The notes beneath the pieces are model-generated. The model saw only the letters and a list, made by a program, of their open reading frames with translations. It ran no database searches and had not been told where the DNA came from. Of a stretch of DNA of 64,000 bases, positions 36,932 to 46,263 are shown one piece after another. The translations under genes and the position numbers were made by a program. Position 1 is the stretch's first letter. Each line of letters opens with the position of its first letter. The stretch comes from Rhodoferax sp. BLA1 (GTDB taxonomy: Bacteria > Pseudomonadota > Gammaproteobacteria > Burkholderiales > Burkholderiaceae_C), in the NCBI RefSeq assembly GCF_013416775.1, contig NZ_SZVI01000003.1:62001-126000 (forward strand), written 5' to 3'.

Positions 36932-37593
36932 AATAGCACAGAAATATCGGCAATCACACGGTCTGGCGCACAACTTTGCACGTTTTGCCCCATGTTGTAA
37001 CCATAGGGCAACAGCCACACCGGCACACCAGCGGCCCGTGCGGTGGCGGCGTCGATGCTGGAGTCGCCCACAAACAGGGCGCGCCCGGGTGCCACGCCAA
37101 ACTGGGCCAAGGCATGGGCCACCCCGGCCGGGTCGGGCTTTTTGGTGGAGAAGGTGTCACCGCTGATGACCAGGTCAAACAGGCTGGTCAGGCCATGCAC
37201 GTCCAGCACCACCTGGGTGTAGCGCCCCTCCTTGTTTGTGACCACGGCCAGCTTGACACCCCGCTCACGCAGGGCCACCAGGGTCTCCAGCACCTTCGGG
37301 TACAGGTGGCTGCGGGTGCCGCAGCGCGCGTTGTAGGCCAGGTTGTAGACCGGCAGGATCTGAGCCAGCAGCGCACTGCTGCGCACCACGGCGGCCTCAA
37401 CACCTGTGACCTGCGCCAGCGCTTTCACCAGCAGCGCCAGCGTGCCGTGGCCGATCCAGTCGTCCACCTGCTGCTGGCTGACCTCGGGCAAACCAAAACG
37501 CCGCAAGGCGTCGTTGACCGCGTCCAGGATCTCGGGCGCGGTCTCCACCAAGGTGCCATCCAGGTCAAACATGACCAGATCAAAACCAGCCAT
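36922..37593 (-). CDS. gph: Phosphoglycolate phosphatase (Gph/CbbZ)
   Basis: A HAD-superfamily phosphatase that dephosphorylates 2-phosphoglycolate, the toxic product of RuBisCO oxygenation. The 223-residue protein has HAD motif I MFDLDGTLVET, cap segment DDWIGHGTLALLVKAL, motif II region VVTNKEGR and motif III/IV KPDPAG with FVGDSSIDAATARAAG. The start is 10 bp from the tkt stop, within the cbb run, which fits a photorespiratory role. The stop codon comes from a dispersed repeat. Confidence 0.94.
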   Translation of the reverse strand: MAGFDLVMFDLDGTLVETAPEILDAVNDALRRFGLPEVSQQQVDDWIGHGTLALLVKALAQVTGVEAAVVRSSALLAQILPVYNLAYNARCGTRSHLYPKVLETLVALRERGVKLAVVTNKEGRYTQVVLDVHGLTSLFDLVISGDTFSTKKPDPAGVAHALAQFGVAPGRALFVGDSSIDAATARAAGVPVWLLPYGYNMGQNVQSCAPDRVIADISVLLDA

Positions 37594-37603
37594 GGCCCAG
37601 CCT

Positions 37604-39673
37604 TCAGTTGTAGGACGGAACCACCGTGTCGGGCAAAGCCTCGGCGTGTTTGTTGGCGGCCCGGTGCACGATGGTGCGCACGGTGGTCACGACACGCTCC
37701 ACGGTGATGCCAAAGTGCTGGTACAGCTGCGGCGCCGGGGCCGACTCACCAAAGGTGGGCATGCCAATCACCACACCGTGGCGGCCGACGTATTTGCGCC
37801 AGAAGTCCGGGTGCGCCGCTTCAATCGCCAGCGACGGGGTGTTGAACGGGATCACCATCTCTTGGTAAGCATCGGTTTGGCGGTCAAACACGTTGGTGCA
37901 AGGCATGGACACCACACGGGTGGCAATACCCAGGGCGGCCAGCTCGGCCTGCGCCTTCATGGCGATCTCCAGCTCAGAGCCGGTGGAGACGATCACCGCC
38001 TGCGCACCTTCCATGTCTGACAGGATGTAGCCACCCTTGCGGATGTTGTCCACCATGCTGACATCGGTCAGGCGCGGCAGATTCTGGCGCGACAGGCACA
38101 GGGCGCTGGGGCCGTCCTTGCGCTCCACCGCACAAGCCCAGGCCACGGCGGTTTCCAGGCCATCGGCCGGGCGCCACACGTCCAGACCGGGGATGATGCG
38201 CATGCTGGGGATGTGCTCAACACTCTGGTGCGTCGGGCCGTCTTCACCCAGGCCAATGCTGTCGTGGGTGAACACATGGATGACGCGGATCTTCATCAAC
38301 GCGGCCATACGGATGGCGTTGCGGCTGTAGTCGCTGAAGGTCAGGAAAGTGCCACCGTAGGGGATGTAGCCGCCGTGCAGGCAGATGCCATTCATGATCC
38401 CGGCCATGCCGAACTCACGCACGCCGTAGCTCATGTGGTTGCCCCACTTGTCGCGCCCGGCCTTGACACAACCCTTGAAGTTGGTCAGGTTGGAGCCGGT
38501 CAGGTCGGCACTGCCGCCAAAAAATTCGGGCAACAGCGGTGCAATCGCGTCGAGCGCGTTTTGGCTGGATTTGCGGGTGGCAATCGAAGCCGGGTTGGCG
38601 GCAATGGCCTCCAACAGACCGGGCAACTTGTCGGCGTAGTCCGTCGACAAATCACCGGCCATGCGGCGTTTGAACTCGGCGGCCTCTGCCGGGAAAGCGG
38701 CGCTGTAGGCGGCAAACTTGGCGTCCCAGGCATGTTCAGCGGCAACACCACGCGCCACGGCGTTCCAGGCGGTCGCAATGTCGGCGGGGATTTCAAACGG
38801 TGCATAAGGCCAGCCCAGTGCTTCGCGAGTGGCGGCCACTTCGGCGGCGCCCAGAGCGGCACCGTGCACATCGTGGGTGCCAGCCTTGTTGGGGGAACCC
38901 AGGCCAATCACGGTCTTGCAGCAGATCAGGGTCGGTTTGCCATCGGCCAACACGGCCTGGGCCTTGGCGGCTTTGACGGCGGCGTCCACCGCAGCCGGGT
39001 TGTGGCCGTCCACACCGGCAATCACGTTCCAGCCGTAGGCATCGAAGCGTTTGGGGGTGTCGTCGGTGAACCAGCCTTCCACATGGCCGTCGATCGAGAT
39101 GCCGTTGTCGTCATAAAACCCAATCAGCTTGGACAGACGCAGCGTGCCTGCCAGCGAACAGACTTCGTGGCTGATGCCTTCCATCAGGCAACCGTCACCC
39201 ATGAACACATAGGTGAAATGGTCCACGATGGCATGGCTGTCTTTGTTGAACTCGGCAGCCAGCAGCTTTTCAGTCAACGCCATGCCCACCGCGTTGGACA
39301 GGCCCTGGCCGAGCGGGCCGGTGGTGGTTTCGACACCGGGGGTCACACCGACTTCGGGGTGACCCGCAGTTTTGCTGTGCAGTTGGCGGAAGTTTTTGAG
39401 CTCACTCATCGGCAGGTCGTAGCCGGTGAGGTGCAACAAGGCATAAATCAGCATCGACCCATGGCCGTTGGACAACACAAACCGGTCGCGATCAGGCCAA
39501 TGGGGGTTGGCCGGGCTGTGTTTGAGGTGGCGATTCCACAACACTTCAGCAATGTCAGCCATGCCCATGGGGGCACCGGGGTGGCCGGATTTGGCTTTTT
39601 CGACGGCGTCAACTGCCAACATACGGATGGCGTTGGCCATCTGCTTCGCGAATTCGGGAGTGGGTGTAGTCAT
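37604..39673 (-). CDS. tkt: Transketolase
   Basis: Thiamine-diphosphate enzyme that interconverts sugar phosphates in the reductive pentose phosphate cycle. The 689-residue product has the ThDP/Mg site [12 protein letters not shown] with GFYDDNGIS, the PGHPE-like motif KTAGHPEVG, and the histidine-containing [16 protein letters not shown] in the pyrimidine domain. Start MTTPTPEF at 39673 was preferred to an upstream ATG at 39709 because family similarity begins there. It lies between prk (169 bp) and gph (10 bp) in the leftward cbb cluster. Confidence 0.97.
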   Translation of the reverse strand: MTTPTPEFAKQMANAIRMLAVDAVEKAKSGHPGAPMGMADIAEVLWNRHLKHSPANPHWPDRDRFVLSNGHGSMLIYALLHLTGYDLPMSELKNFRQLHSKTAGHPEVGVTPGVETTTGPLGQGLSNAVGMALTEKLLAAEFNKDSHAIVDHFTYVFMGDGCLMEGISHEVCSLAGTLRLSKLIGFYDDNGISIDGHVEGWFTDDTPKRFDAYGWNVIAGVDGHNPAAVDAAVKAAKAQAVLADGKPTLICCKTVIGLGSPNKAGTHDVHGAALGAAEVAATREALGWPYAPFEIPADIATAWNAVARGVAAEHAWDAKFAAYSAAFPAEAAEFKRRMAGDLSTDYADKLPGLLEAIAANPASIATRKSSQNALDAIAPLLPEFFGGSADLTGSNLTNFKGCVKAGRDKWGNHMSYGVREFGMAGIMNGICLHGGYIPYGGTFLTFSDYSRNAIRMAALMKIRVIHVFTHDSIGLGEDGPTHQSVEHIPSMRIIPGLDVWRPADGLETAVAWACAVERKDGPSALCLSRQNLPRLTDVSMVDNIRKGGYILSDMEGAQAVIVSTGSELEIAMKAQAELAALGIATRVVSMPCTNVFDRQTDAYQEMVIPFNTPSLAIEAAHPDFWRKYVGRHGVVIGMPTFGESAPAPQLYQHFGITVERVVTTVRTIVHRAANKHAEALPDTVVPSYN

Positions 39674-39842
39674 GGTGTTTCCAAAAAACTGAGGAGTAGA
39701 TTTTGACATTGTTGTGGACGGCCACTCAAATGTTCAAAAAGTCTGGCAACGCGGGTGGCCACGGCCCGGCGCGCCAACGCGGCCCCTTTCAGGCGGGCTG
39801 TTGGCGGCAGGTCAGCGTCGGCACGCGGCCAGGTTTCGGGGT

Positions 39843-40718
39843 TTACGCGGCTTTCTTTTTGCGCTCGAGCATGCGCCAGACAAAGGGTGTGAAGATCATC
39901 TGCATGGCCAGCTCCATCTTGCCGCCGGGCACCACGATGGTGTTGGCGCGGCTCATGAAACTGCCGTCGATCATGCTGCGCAGGTAGGGAAAGTCGATGC
40001 CCTTGGGGTTGGCAAAACGGATCACCACCATGCTCTCGTCGGGGCTGGGGATGTCGCGCGCGATGAACGGGTTGCTGGTATCGACCATCGGCACCCGCTG
40101 GAAGTTGACATGGGTGTGTTCAAACTGCGGGCAGATGTAGTGCACGTAGTCGGGCATGCGGCGCAGGATGGTGTCGGTGACGGCCTCGGTGCTGTAGCCG
40201 CGCATCTTCTTGTCACGGTAGAGCTTCTGGATCCATTCCAGGTTGATGACGGGCACCACACCCACCAGCAGGTCGGGGTGTTTGGCGATGTCCACTGTGT
40301 CGGTGACCACGGCGCCGTGCAGGCCTTCGTAGAACAGCAGGTCGGTGTCGGGTGGCACGTCTTCCCAGGGTGTGAAGGTGCCTGGCTCTTGCTGGTAAGG
40401 CGCGGCTTCTTCGGCGTCGTGCAGGTACTTGCGGCGCTTGCCGGTGCCGCTGGCGGCGTAGTTGGCAAACAGCGATTCGAGTTCGGCGAACAGGTTGTTT
40501 TCAGGGCCGAAATGGCTGAAGTGTTTGTTGCCAGCGGCCTCGGCCTCGGCGGCTTTTTGCTTCATCTCCTTGCGGTCGTAACGGTGAAAGCTGTCGCCTT
40601 CAATCACGGCGGCCTTGACCTTTTCGCGGCGGAAGATGTTGTCGAAGGTGCGGGTCACCGAGGTGGTGCCCGCACCGCTGGAGCCGGTGATGGCAATGAT
40701 GGGGTGACAAATGGACAT
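39843..40718 (-). CDS. prkB: Phosphoribulokinase
   Basis: Phosphorylates ribulose 5-phosphate to ribulose 1,5-bisphosphate, the committed step that makes the RuBisCO substrate. The 291-residue length fits the bacterial (class I) octameric type. It has P-loop GSSGAGTTS near the N-terminus, EGDSFHRYDR and the catalytic-region FYEGLHGAVV. Start MSICHPII at 40718 has an AGGAG ribosome-binding site about 10 bases upstream; a longer frame to 40775 runs into a dispersed repeat. Confidence 0.97.
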   Translation of the reverse strand: MSICHPIIAITGSSGAGTTSVTRTFDNIFRREKVKAAVIEGDSFHRYDRKEMKQKAAEAEAAGNKHFSHFGPENNLFAELESLFANYAASGTGKRRKYLHDAEEAAPYQQEPGTFTPWEDVPPDTDLLFYEGLHGAVVTDTVDIAKHPDLLVGVVPVINLEWIQKLYRDKKMRGYSTEAVTDTILRRMPDYVHYICPQFEHTHVNFQRVPMVDTSNPFIARDIPSPDESMVVIRFANPKGIDFPYLRSMIDGSFMSRANTIVVPGGKMELAMQMIFTPFVWRMLERKKKAA

Positions 40719-40752
40719 GGCAAACGTCTCCTGAGGATAATAAATTCGGTGA

Positions 40753-40800
40753 TTTAGCCCTCTAGCCCTCATCAATGCTGGGCCAGCAGCTATTTAATTT
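40753..40800. repeat. Dispersed palindromic repeat copy between fbp and prk
   Basis: TCTAGCCCTCATCAATGCTGGGC forms an imperfect core followed by CAGCAGCTATTTAATTT, resembling the 16255 family. The copy is degenerate, and it sits inside the presumed cbb transcript. Confidence 0.6.
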
Positions 40801-40817
40801 GCAGTAAACCGACCCAA

Positions 40818-41924
40818 TCAGTCACGGAACAGGCTACGTTCGGCAAACAGGGGGTTGGTCAGCTCGGCCTTAGCCGTGGGTTCGTGGTGGTAACGCTCGA
40901 TGCGCTCGACCTCGTTCTTGGAGCCAAACACAAATCCGATGCGCTGGTGCAGGCTGGTGGGCTTCACCTGCAACATTGGCATCTCGCCGGTGGAGGCGCG
41001 GCCACCGGCCTGCTCCATGATCATGCCCATCGGGTTGGCCTCGTACAGCAGGCGCAGGCGCCCGGGTTTGCTGAGGTCCTTGGTGTCACGCGGGTACATG
41101 AACACCCCCCCACGCATCAGGATGCGATGCGCCTCGGCCACCATCGAGGCGATCCAGCGCATGTTGAAGTCCTTGCCACGCACACCCGTCTTACCTGCCA
41201 GACACTCGTCCACATAACGTTTGACAGGCACCTCCCAGAAGCGGGCGTTGGAGGCGTTGATGGCAAATTCCTGGGTGTCCTCAGGGATACGCAGCTTGGG
41301 GTGGGTCAGCATGAACTCACCAATGTTGGGATCCAGCGTGAAGCCGTTGACACCGTCACCCACGGTCAGCACCAGCATGGTGGTGGGCCCATACAGCGCG
41401 TAACCTGCGGCCACCTGTTTGCAACCAGGCTGCAGGAAATCGGCCTCCAGCACGTCGCGGCCCGAGTCGATGACCTCTTGCGGCGCGCGCAGGATGCTGA
41501 AAATGCTGCCCACGGACACGTTCACGTCGATGTTGCTGGAGCCGTCCAGCGGGTCAAACACAATCAGGTAATTGCCACGCGGGTACTGCTTGGGGATCTG
41601 GTAGGGTGCGTCCATCTCCTCTGAGGCCATGCCCGCCAGGCTGCCCGACCATTCGGTGCGCTGCATGAAGACCTCGTTGGACAAGACATCGAGCTTTTTC
41701 TGGGTTTCACCCTGCACATTGACAGAACCACCCTCGTCGGCGGCATGGTTGCCCATGACACCGGCCAGTTCGCCAAAAGCGACAGCCTTGGCGATGCCTT
41801 TGCAGGCCAGAGACACATCCAGAATCAGCGAATTGAAGTCCCCGCTGGCACTGGGAAAACGACGGCGCTCCTCGATCAGGAATTGCGTCAAGGTCGAACG
41901 GTTGGAACGAAGGGTCATAGGCAT
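40818..41924 (-). CDS. fbp: Fructose-1,6-bisphosphatase class I
   Basis: Hydrolyses fructose 1,6-bisphosphate (and possibly sedoheptulose 1,7-bisphosphate) for RuBP regeneration. The 368-residue protein has the metal-site motif [17 protein letters not shown] and the substrate-binding region [17 protein letters not shown]. An upstream GGGAG ribosome-binding site fits the ATG at 41924; ATG 41918 is an alternative. It lies between rpe (41 bp) and prk in the cbb run. Confidence 0.96.
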   Translation of the reverse strand: MPMTLRSNRSTLTQFLIEERRRFPSASGDFNSLILDVSLACKGIAKAVAFGELAGVMGNHAADEGGSVNVQGETQKKLDVLSNEVFMQRTEWSGSLAGMASEEMDAPYQIPKQYPRGNYLIVFDPLDGSSNIDVNVSVGSIFSILRAPQEVIDSGRDVLEADFLQPGCKQVAAGYALYGPTTMLVLTVGDGVNGFTLDPNIGEFMLTHPKLRIPEDTQEFAINASNARFWEVPVKRYVDECLAGKTGVRGKDFNMRWIASMVAEAHRILMRGGVFMYPRDTKDLSKPGRLRLLYEANPMGMIMEQAGGRASTGEMPMLQVKPTSLHQRIGFVFGSKNEVERIERYHHEPTAKAELTNPLFAERSLFRD

Positions 41925-41965
41925 GGCGAAACTCCCGATTGTTTAAATTTTGTAGTGCCAGAGGC

Positions 41966-42664
41966 TTATGCGGCAAGGGCTGCAGTGCGCAAGGCCTGCA
42001 TGACCGTTTTGTAGCCGCCGTCGGCATCGGGGGCGCCAAACACAGCGCTGCCCGCGACAAAGGTGTCGGCCCCGGCTTGTGCAATCTCGCGGATGTTGTC
42101 GGTCTTGACGCCGCCATCCACCTCGAGCCAGATCGGCTGGCCACCGGCGGCCACATGGGCATCGATGCGCGCGCGCACCAGGCGCAGTTTGTCCAGCGTA
42201 CTGGGAATGAATTTCTGGCCGCCAAAACCTGGGTTGACACTCATGAGCAGCACCATGTCGAGCTTGTCCATGACGTGGTCGAGCACACTCAGCGGTGTGG
42301 CCGGGTTGAGCACCAGACCGGCCTTGCAGCCCAGCTCGCGGATCATTGACAGACTGCGGTCCACATGTTTGGACGCTTCGGGATGGAAGGTGATGATGTT
42401 GGCACCGGCCTTGGCAAACAGCGGGATGATCGCGTCGACCGGCTCAACCATCAGGTGCACGTCGATCGGGATGCTCACATGCGGGCGGATCGCTTCACAC
42501 ACCAGCGGGCCAATCGTCAGGTTGGGCACATAGTGGTTGTCCATCACGTCAAAGTGCACCAGGTCACAGCCTGCGGCCTCGATGGCACGAACCTCTTCCC
42601 CCAAGCGGGAAAAATCGGCGGACAGGATGGACGGTGCCAAACGCAGGATGGGGCTGGAGCTCAT
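41966..42664 (-). CDS. rpe: Ribulose-phosphate 3-epimerase
   Basis: Interconverts xylulose 5-phosphate and ribulose 5-phosphate, feeding prk. The 232-residue TIM barrel has [17 protein letters not shown] at the start, the metal ligand region [34 protein letters not shown] and EVDGGVK. It lies between cbbY and fbp in the leftward cbb run. Confidence 0.96.
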   Translation of the reverse strand: MSSSPILRLAPSILSADFSRLGEEVRAIEAAGCDLVHFDVMDNHYVPNLTIGPLVCEAIRPHVSIPIDVHLMVEPVDAIIPLFAKAGANIITFHPEASKHVDRSLSMIRELGCKAGLVLNPATPLSVLDHVMDKLDMVLLMSVNPGFGGQKFIPSTLDKLRLVRARIDAHVAAGGQPIWLEVDGGVKTDNIREIAQAGADTFVAGSAVFGAPDADGGYKTVMQALRTAALAA

Positions 42665-42707
42665 GAACAGGCTTTCGGGAAGTTAAAAAAGAGGATGCGG
42701 GCTGTTG

Positions 42708-43436
42708 TCAGACCGGCTGGTCATTCTGCCAGCCGACCAACTGCGCCAGCGTGACCTGGCTCAAGTCCGGCACCACCCGCAGCGCCCCCTCAAAATTGTG
42801 GTGCGCGGTGAACGGGTTGGGGGTGATCACGGTGGCCAGACCGGCAGCCGTGGCGGCACGCAGGCCGTTGGCAGAGTCCTCAAACGCCAGGCACTGGCTG
42901 GCGGGCAGCTGCAGGGCGTCGAGCATCTGCAGATACACCTGCGGGTGCGGCTTTTTGAGGGGTGCGGTGGAGGCGTCGCCAATGGCGCTGAAATGTTTGC
43001 GCCAGTTGTCACCCACGGCACGGCGCAACAGGGCTGCGATGTTGACCGGCGAGGTGGTGGTGGCAATCGCGAGCTGCAGACCGGCAGCCAGCGCCTGGTC
43101 CATCAGCTCCAGCACGCCGGGGCGCAACTTCACCACCCCCGTGTTGATGGCATGTTCGTAGGCGGCGGTCTTGATATCGTGGATGTGGCTGATGCGGTCT
43201 TGCAGCGCGTGGGCATCCATCTCTTTGATGTCGGGGTTGACCTGGCGCCAGTAGTGCAGGATGCGCTCCTTGCCACCCGAAATCTCCAGCAGCTCGATGT
43301 ACATGGCTTCGGTCCAGACCCAGTCCATGCCCATCTCGGCAAAAGCATGGTTGAACGCGGCCATGTGCACACTCTCGGTGTCAGCCAGCGTGCCGTCCAC
43401 ATCAAAAATCAGTGCCTTGAGTGAGCCAGTGACCAT
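42708..43436 (-). CDS. cbbY: HAD phosphatase CbbY
   Basis: A HAD-type phosphatase of the CbbY family; known members remove xylulose 1,5-bisphosphate, a RuBisCO misfire inhibitor. The 242-residue protein has motif I LIFDVDGTLADTE, an FNHAFAEMGM cap start, motif II region IATTTSPVN, KKPHPQVY and FEDSANGLRAATAAG. An AAGGA ribosome-binding site precedes the ATG at 43436. It is the first gene of the leftward cbb operon, facing cbbR across a 139-bp regulatory gap. Confidence 0.93.
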   Translation of the reverse strand: MVTGSLKALIFDVDGTLADTESVHMAAFNHAFAEMGMDWVWTEAMYIELLEISGGKERILHYWRQVNPDIKEMDAHALQDRISHIHDIKTAAYEHAINTGVVKLRPGVLELMDQALAAGLQLAIATTTSPVNIAALLRRAVGDNWRKHFSAIGDASTAPLKKPHPQVYLQMLDALQLPASQCLAFEDSANGLRAATAAGLATVITPNPFTAHHNFEGALRVVPDLSQVTLAQLVGWQNDQPV

Positions 43437-43538
43437 GGGAATGTCCTTTTTCCAAGGGTGTTACAGCCGAATACCGCGCCGTGAGCATTTACTTTAATCG
43501 CCTTGACTCATAAACTCTAATCACGTTTTATTGAAAAA

Positions 43539-43558
43539 TCATCAGTAACAACTGATGA
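43539..43558. promoter_or_regulatory. Inverted repeat in the cbbY-cbbR gap (candidate CbbR operator)
   Basis: A perfect inverted repeat with arms TCATCAGT and ACTGATGA and a 4-base spacer. Its core ATCAG-N6-CTGAT recurs exactly upstream of cbbM (52923-52938). CbbR-type LysR regulators bind short TNA-containing inverted repeats in such divergent gaps, so this is a candidate site; the match to the published consensus is approximate. Confidence 0.6.
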
Positions 43559-43575
43559 GAACGCCGAAGCAAGTC

Positions 43576-44487
43576 ATGCGCCCCTACACCTTCAAACAAA
43601 TCCAGACGTTCATGGAGGTGGCGCGCCAGCGTTCGGTATCCAAGGCGGCCGAACGCCTGTTTGTGACCCAGCCTGCGGTGTCGATGCAAATCCGCCAACT
43701 CGAAGACGCGTTTGGCCTGGCGCTGGTCGAGCCTCAGGGCCGCAACATCCAGCTCACCGCAGCAGGCGAAGCGTTTCTGACCTATGCCACCAACGCCATG
43801 AGCCAGTTCAAGGACCTGGAGGCGCTGATGGCCGAGCATGTGGGCCTGAAAAAAGGCCGACTCGACCTGGCGGTGGTGACCACCTCCAAATATTTCATCC
43901 CGATGCTGCTGGTACGTTTTAACCGCTTGCACCCTGGCATTGACGTGCAGCTCAACATCGACAACCGCGAAAACATCCTGGGCATGTTGTCGCGCAGCGA
44001 GGCCGACCTGGTGGTGATGGGCCGTGCACCCAGCCACATCGACTGCGAGGCGATCCCGTTTGCCACCAACCCACTGGGGGTGGTGGCGGCGCCGGACCAC
44101 CCGCTGTCACGCCGCAAAAACCTGAGCTTCGGCGACCTGGCCGAGTACAGCTTTGTGGTGCGCGAAGACGGTTCAGGCACGCGTGCCGCGATGGAGCGGC
44201 TGTTTGAAGAGCACAACACACCACTCAACATCTTCATGGGCCTGCCCAGTAACGAAACCATCAAACAGGCGGTGATGGCCGGCATGGGCCTGAGCTTTTT
44301 GTCGATGCGCACGATTCGCCACGAACTGGCCAGCGGCCACATCGCCCTGCTTGATGTGCAGGGCCTGCCGCAGATCAACCACTGGTATGTGACGCATCTG
44401 CGCCACAAAAAACTGTCCCCGGCAGCCCGCTCCTTCAAGGAGTTTCTGATCGAACAAGGCGGCGCCTTGATGGACGCCTGGAGTTAG
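43576..44487 (+). CDS. cbbR: LysR-type regulator of CO2 fixation genes, CbbR
   Basis: A 303-residue LysR regulator, divergent from the cbbY-rpe-fbp-prk-tkt-gph-pgk run. The winged HTH covers about residues 5-65 (FMEVARQRSVSKAAERLF, then PAVSMQIRQLEDAFGLALVE). The effector domain contains PLGVVAAPDHPLS and FLSMRTIRHELASG. The ATG at 43576 (MRPYTF) is preferred to 43555 because CbbR similarity starts there and because the alternative would begin within the inverted repeat. It probably activates the cbb operon and, by the shared motif, cbbM. Confidence 0.93.
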   Translation: MRPYTFKQIQTFMEVARQRSVSKAAERLFVTQPAVSMQIRQLEDAFGLALVEPQGRNIQLTAAGEAFLTYATNAMSQFKDLEALMAEHVGLKKGRLDLAVVTTSKYFIPMLLVRFNRLHPGIDVQLNIDNRENILGMLSRSEADLVVMGRAPSHIDCEAIPFATNPLGVVAAPDHPLSRRKNLSFGDLAEYSFVVREDGSGTRAAMERLFEEHNTPLNIFMGLPSNETIKQAVMAGMGLSFLSMRTIRHELASGHIALLDVQGLPQINHWYVTHLRHKKLSPAARSFKEFLIEQGGALMDAWS

Positions 44488-44500
44488 TACCAGTACCGTG

Positions 44501-45253
44501 TCAAGCGGTAGCGGAGGCGGCGGTTGGCTCAGCGGCACGCGCCACTTGGTTGCGCCCACCGCGCTTGGCCTGGTACAACGCTTCGTCGGCCAGGTTATAG
44601 GCATCGTCAAACTGGCCGCCCGCAGGGGCCCAGCTCACACCAAAACTGGCGGTGATGCGACTGCCATCGGGCAGGCCAAAGGCATGCACCTCAATCGCCT
44701 GGCGCACGGCTTGCGCCACTTGTTCAGCCGCCTCAGCGCTGAGCCCGGGCAGCAACACGGTGAACTCCTCTCCCCCCACCCGGCCAATCGAGGCGGTGGC
44801 TGGCACCACACGTTGCAGGCAGTCGACCACCCCCACAATCACCCGATCCCCCACCGGATGGCCAAAGCTGTCGTTGACACGTTTGAAATGGTCGATGTCC
44901 AACACAATGAGCGCCAGGTCCTGCCTCACAAAGTGCCGGTTGACCAGGTCGATGATGGCCGAGCGGTTGAAGATGCCGGTGAGTGAGTCGTGGGTAGCGC
45001 GGTATTCAAGCTGGTTGGTCAACTCCTGCAACTGGTGGTTGAGCTGCGTCATCTCCAGCTCGGCCCGGTCACTGCGGCGCACCAGGCGGCGGGTTTCGCG
45101 CAGCAACCGCTCATAGGCCGTGAGCAGTTGTCCGAATGCCTGGTGGCAGGACTCCGGCGCCGCCGCAGAGCAGCTGTCGTAGACGGCTTGGGCGGCCAGC
45201 AGCGCGCGGTGCTCGGCTTCAAACAGATCAGGCGGCGCGGTACAGGTGTCCAT
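44501..45253 (-). CDS. siaD: Diguanylate cyclase, SiaD-like
   Basis: A 250-residue soluble diguanylate cyclase. An N-terminal helical/coiled-coil region (to about residue 85) precedes a GGDEF domain with active motif GGEEF and FGHPVGD. The inhibitory I-site RxxD is absent: the equivalent positions read PATA. Its start abuts the siaC stop. In Pseudomonas the SiaC phosphoprotein binds and activates SiaD, so activity here probably depends on SiaC through the N-terminal helices. Confidence 0.88.
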   Translation of the reverse strand: MDTCTAPPDLFEAEHRALLAAQAVYDSCSAAAPESCHQAFGQLLTAYERLLRETRRLVRRSDRAELEMTQLNHQLQELTNQLEYRATHDSLTGIFNRSAIIDLVNRHFVRQDLALIVLDIDHFKRVNDSFGHPVGDRVIVGVVDCLQRVVPATASIGRVGGEEFTVLLPGLSAEAAEQVAQAVRQAIEVHAFGLPDGSRITASFGVSWAPAGGQFDDAYNLADEALYQAKRGGRNQVARAAEPTAASATA

Positions 45254-45643
45254 TCAGGCCGACCTCACCGCATGACTCGAGAACGCAATGGCAGGAAAGT
45301 CTTCGCTGAGCTCCTGCCCGAACTCCAGGATGGTGTCATCCTCTTCGTCGTGGAACCAATGCAGGCTGACCTGGTTGCCGGCCTCTACCGCCGCATGTAA
45401 CGCCTCGATCAGGTTGAACAACATTTTGGTGCTGGAGCTGTTGAAGTAGGCCAGGGCAATGTTGACTTCAATTTTTCCGCCATGGAGCCGGGCCAGGTAG
45501 GCCTTGAGCTGCCCGATGATCCCGCCATAAAAAGCGGCGGCGTTTTCGGGGTAAGACTCACCACGCAAGCTCAGCACGTGGGTGTCGAATTGGAAGTCCA
45601 CTTCCGGCGTACTGGGTGTGGGTGCAATGTAGAGGTTGTCCAT
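45254..45643 (-). CDS. siaC: SiaC-like phosphorylated regulator (DUF1987)
   Basis: A 129-residue protein of the DUF1987 family. In Pseudomonas aeruginosa SiaC is phosphorylated by SiaB, dephosphorylated by SiaA, and only the unphosphorylated form activates SiaD. The family pattern is clear: YIAPTPSTPEVDF, RGESYPENAAAFY and the serine/threonine-rich YFNSSSTKML, which includes the phosphorylatable position. It lies immediately upstream of siaD with adjacent stop and start. Confidence 0.88.
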   Translation of the reverse strand: MDNLYIAPTPSTPEVDFQFDTHVLSLRGESYPENAAAFYGGIIGQLKAYLARLHGGKIEVNIALAYFNSSSTKMLFNLIEALHAAVEAGNQVSLHWFHDEEDDTILEFGQELSEDFPAIAFSSHAVRSA

Positions 45644-45677
45644 CCTGGGTCTCGGTTCCTTGACTGGGTTGGGCGGC

Positions 45678-46250
45678 TCAGATCGCCGCCTTCAAATAAA
45701 AGACAGGGGTTTGTCCGGCGCTGTCCGTCACGTCAAAATCAAACTCCAGCGGCTCACGTGCGTCCCGGGCCACGGTGAGCAGGCCAATGCCCGCACCTTT
45801 GCTGCCCAAAGGGGTCTCCTCACGCAGGGTCTGACGGTAAGCCAGCTTGATCTCGTCGAGTGTCATCTCGCGCAAGGCCTCCAGTTTGCCGCGCAAATCG
45901 TCGGCCACCGCCTGCTCCACCGGGTTGGCGCACAACAGCAGAAAACTGCCGTCGCACTCCCGGCGGATACAGACCGAACCGTGGCGCAGTTCGCCGTCGT
46001 CCTGCTTTGGCGGGGTCAGAGAGACGGCCGAGTAGTGGATGATGTTTTGCGCCATTTCCACAAAGGACGAAAACAGCTTGCGGCGTGTGGGGCCGGCCAC
46101 ACCACTGACCTCCAGCTGCAACTTGACCGCCTCGGCCATGGCGGCCACGATGTTCTGGGAGAAATAACCCACGTAGTAAAAAATCACCTGGTGCTGGCGC
46201 GCCAGGTTGAAAAAGCTGCCGTATTTTTCGGCGATCAAAGGCATGGGCAT
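45678..46250 (-). CDS. siaB: SiaB-like protein kinase (DUF6272)
   Basis: A 190-residue kinase of the SiaB family with a histidine-kinase-like ATPase fold. The N-box region reads KLFSSFVEMAQNIIHYSAVS, and a later GSKGAGIGLLTVAR segment forms the glycine-rich ATP lid. In the Pseudomonas system it phosphorylates SiaC. Neighbours on both sides (SiaA-type phosphatase and SiaC) support the assignment. Start codon context is weak. Confidence 0.85.
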   Translation of the reverse strand: MPMPLIAEKYGSFFNLARQHQVIFYYVGYFSQNIVAAMAEAVKLQLEVSGVAGPTRRKLFSSFVEMAQNIIHYSAVSLTPPKQDDGELRHGSVCIRRECDGSFLLLCANPVEQAVADDLRGKLEALREMTLDEIKLAYRQTLREETPLGSKGAGIGLLTVARDAREPLEFDFDVTDSAGQTPVFYLKAAI

Positions 46251-46263
46251 GTCGGGTGATGGT

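Noticed and set aside
38213-39706. A 497-residue plus-strand reading frame opposite tkt
   Set aside because: It is the complement of transketolase codons, which match the family throughout.
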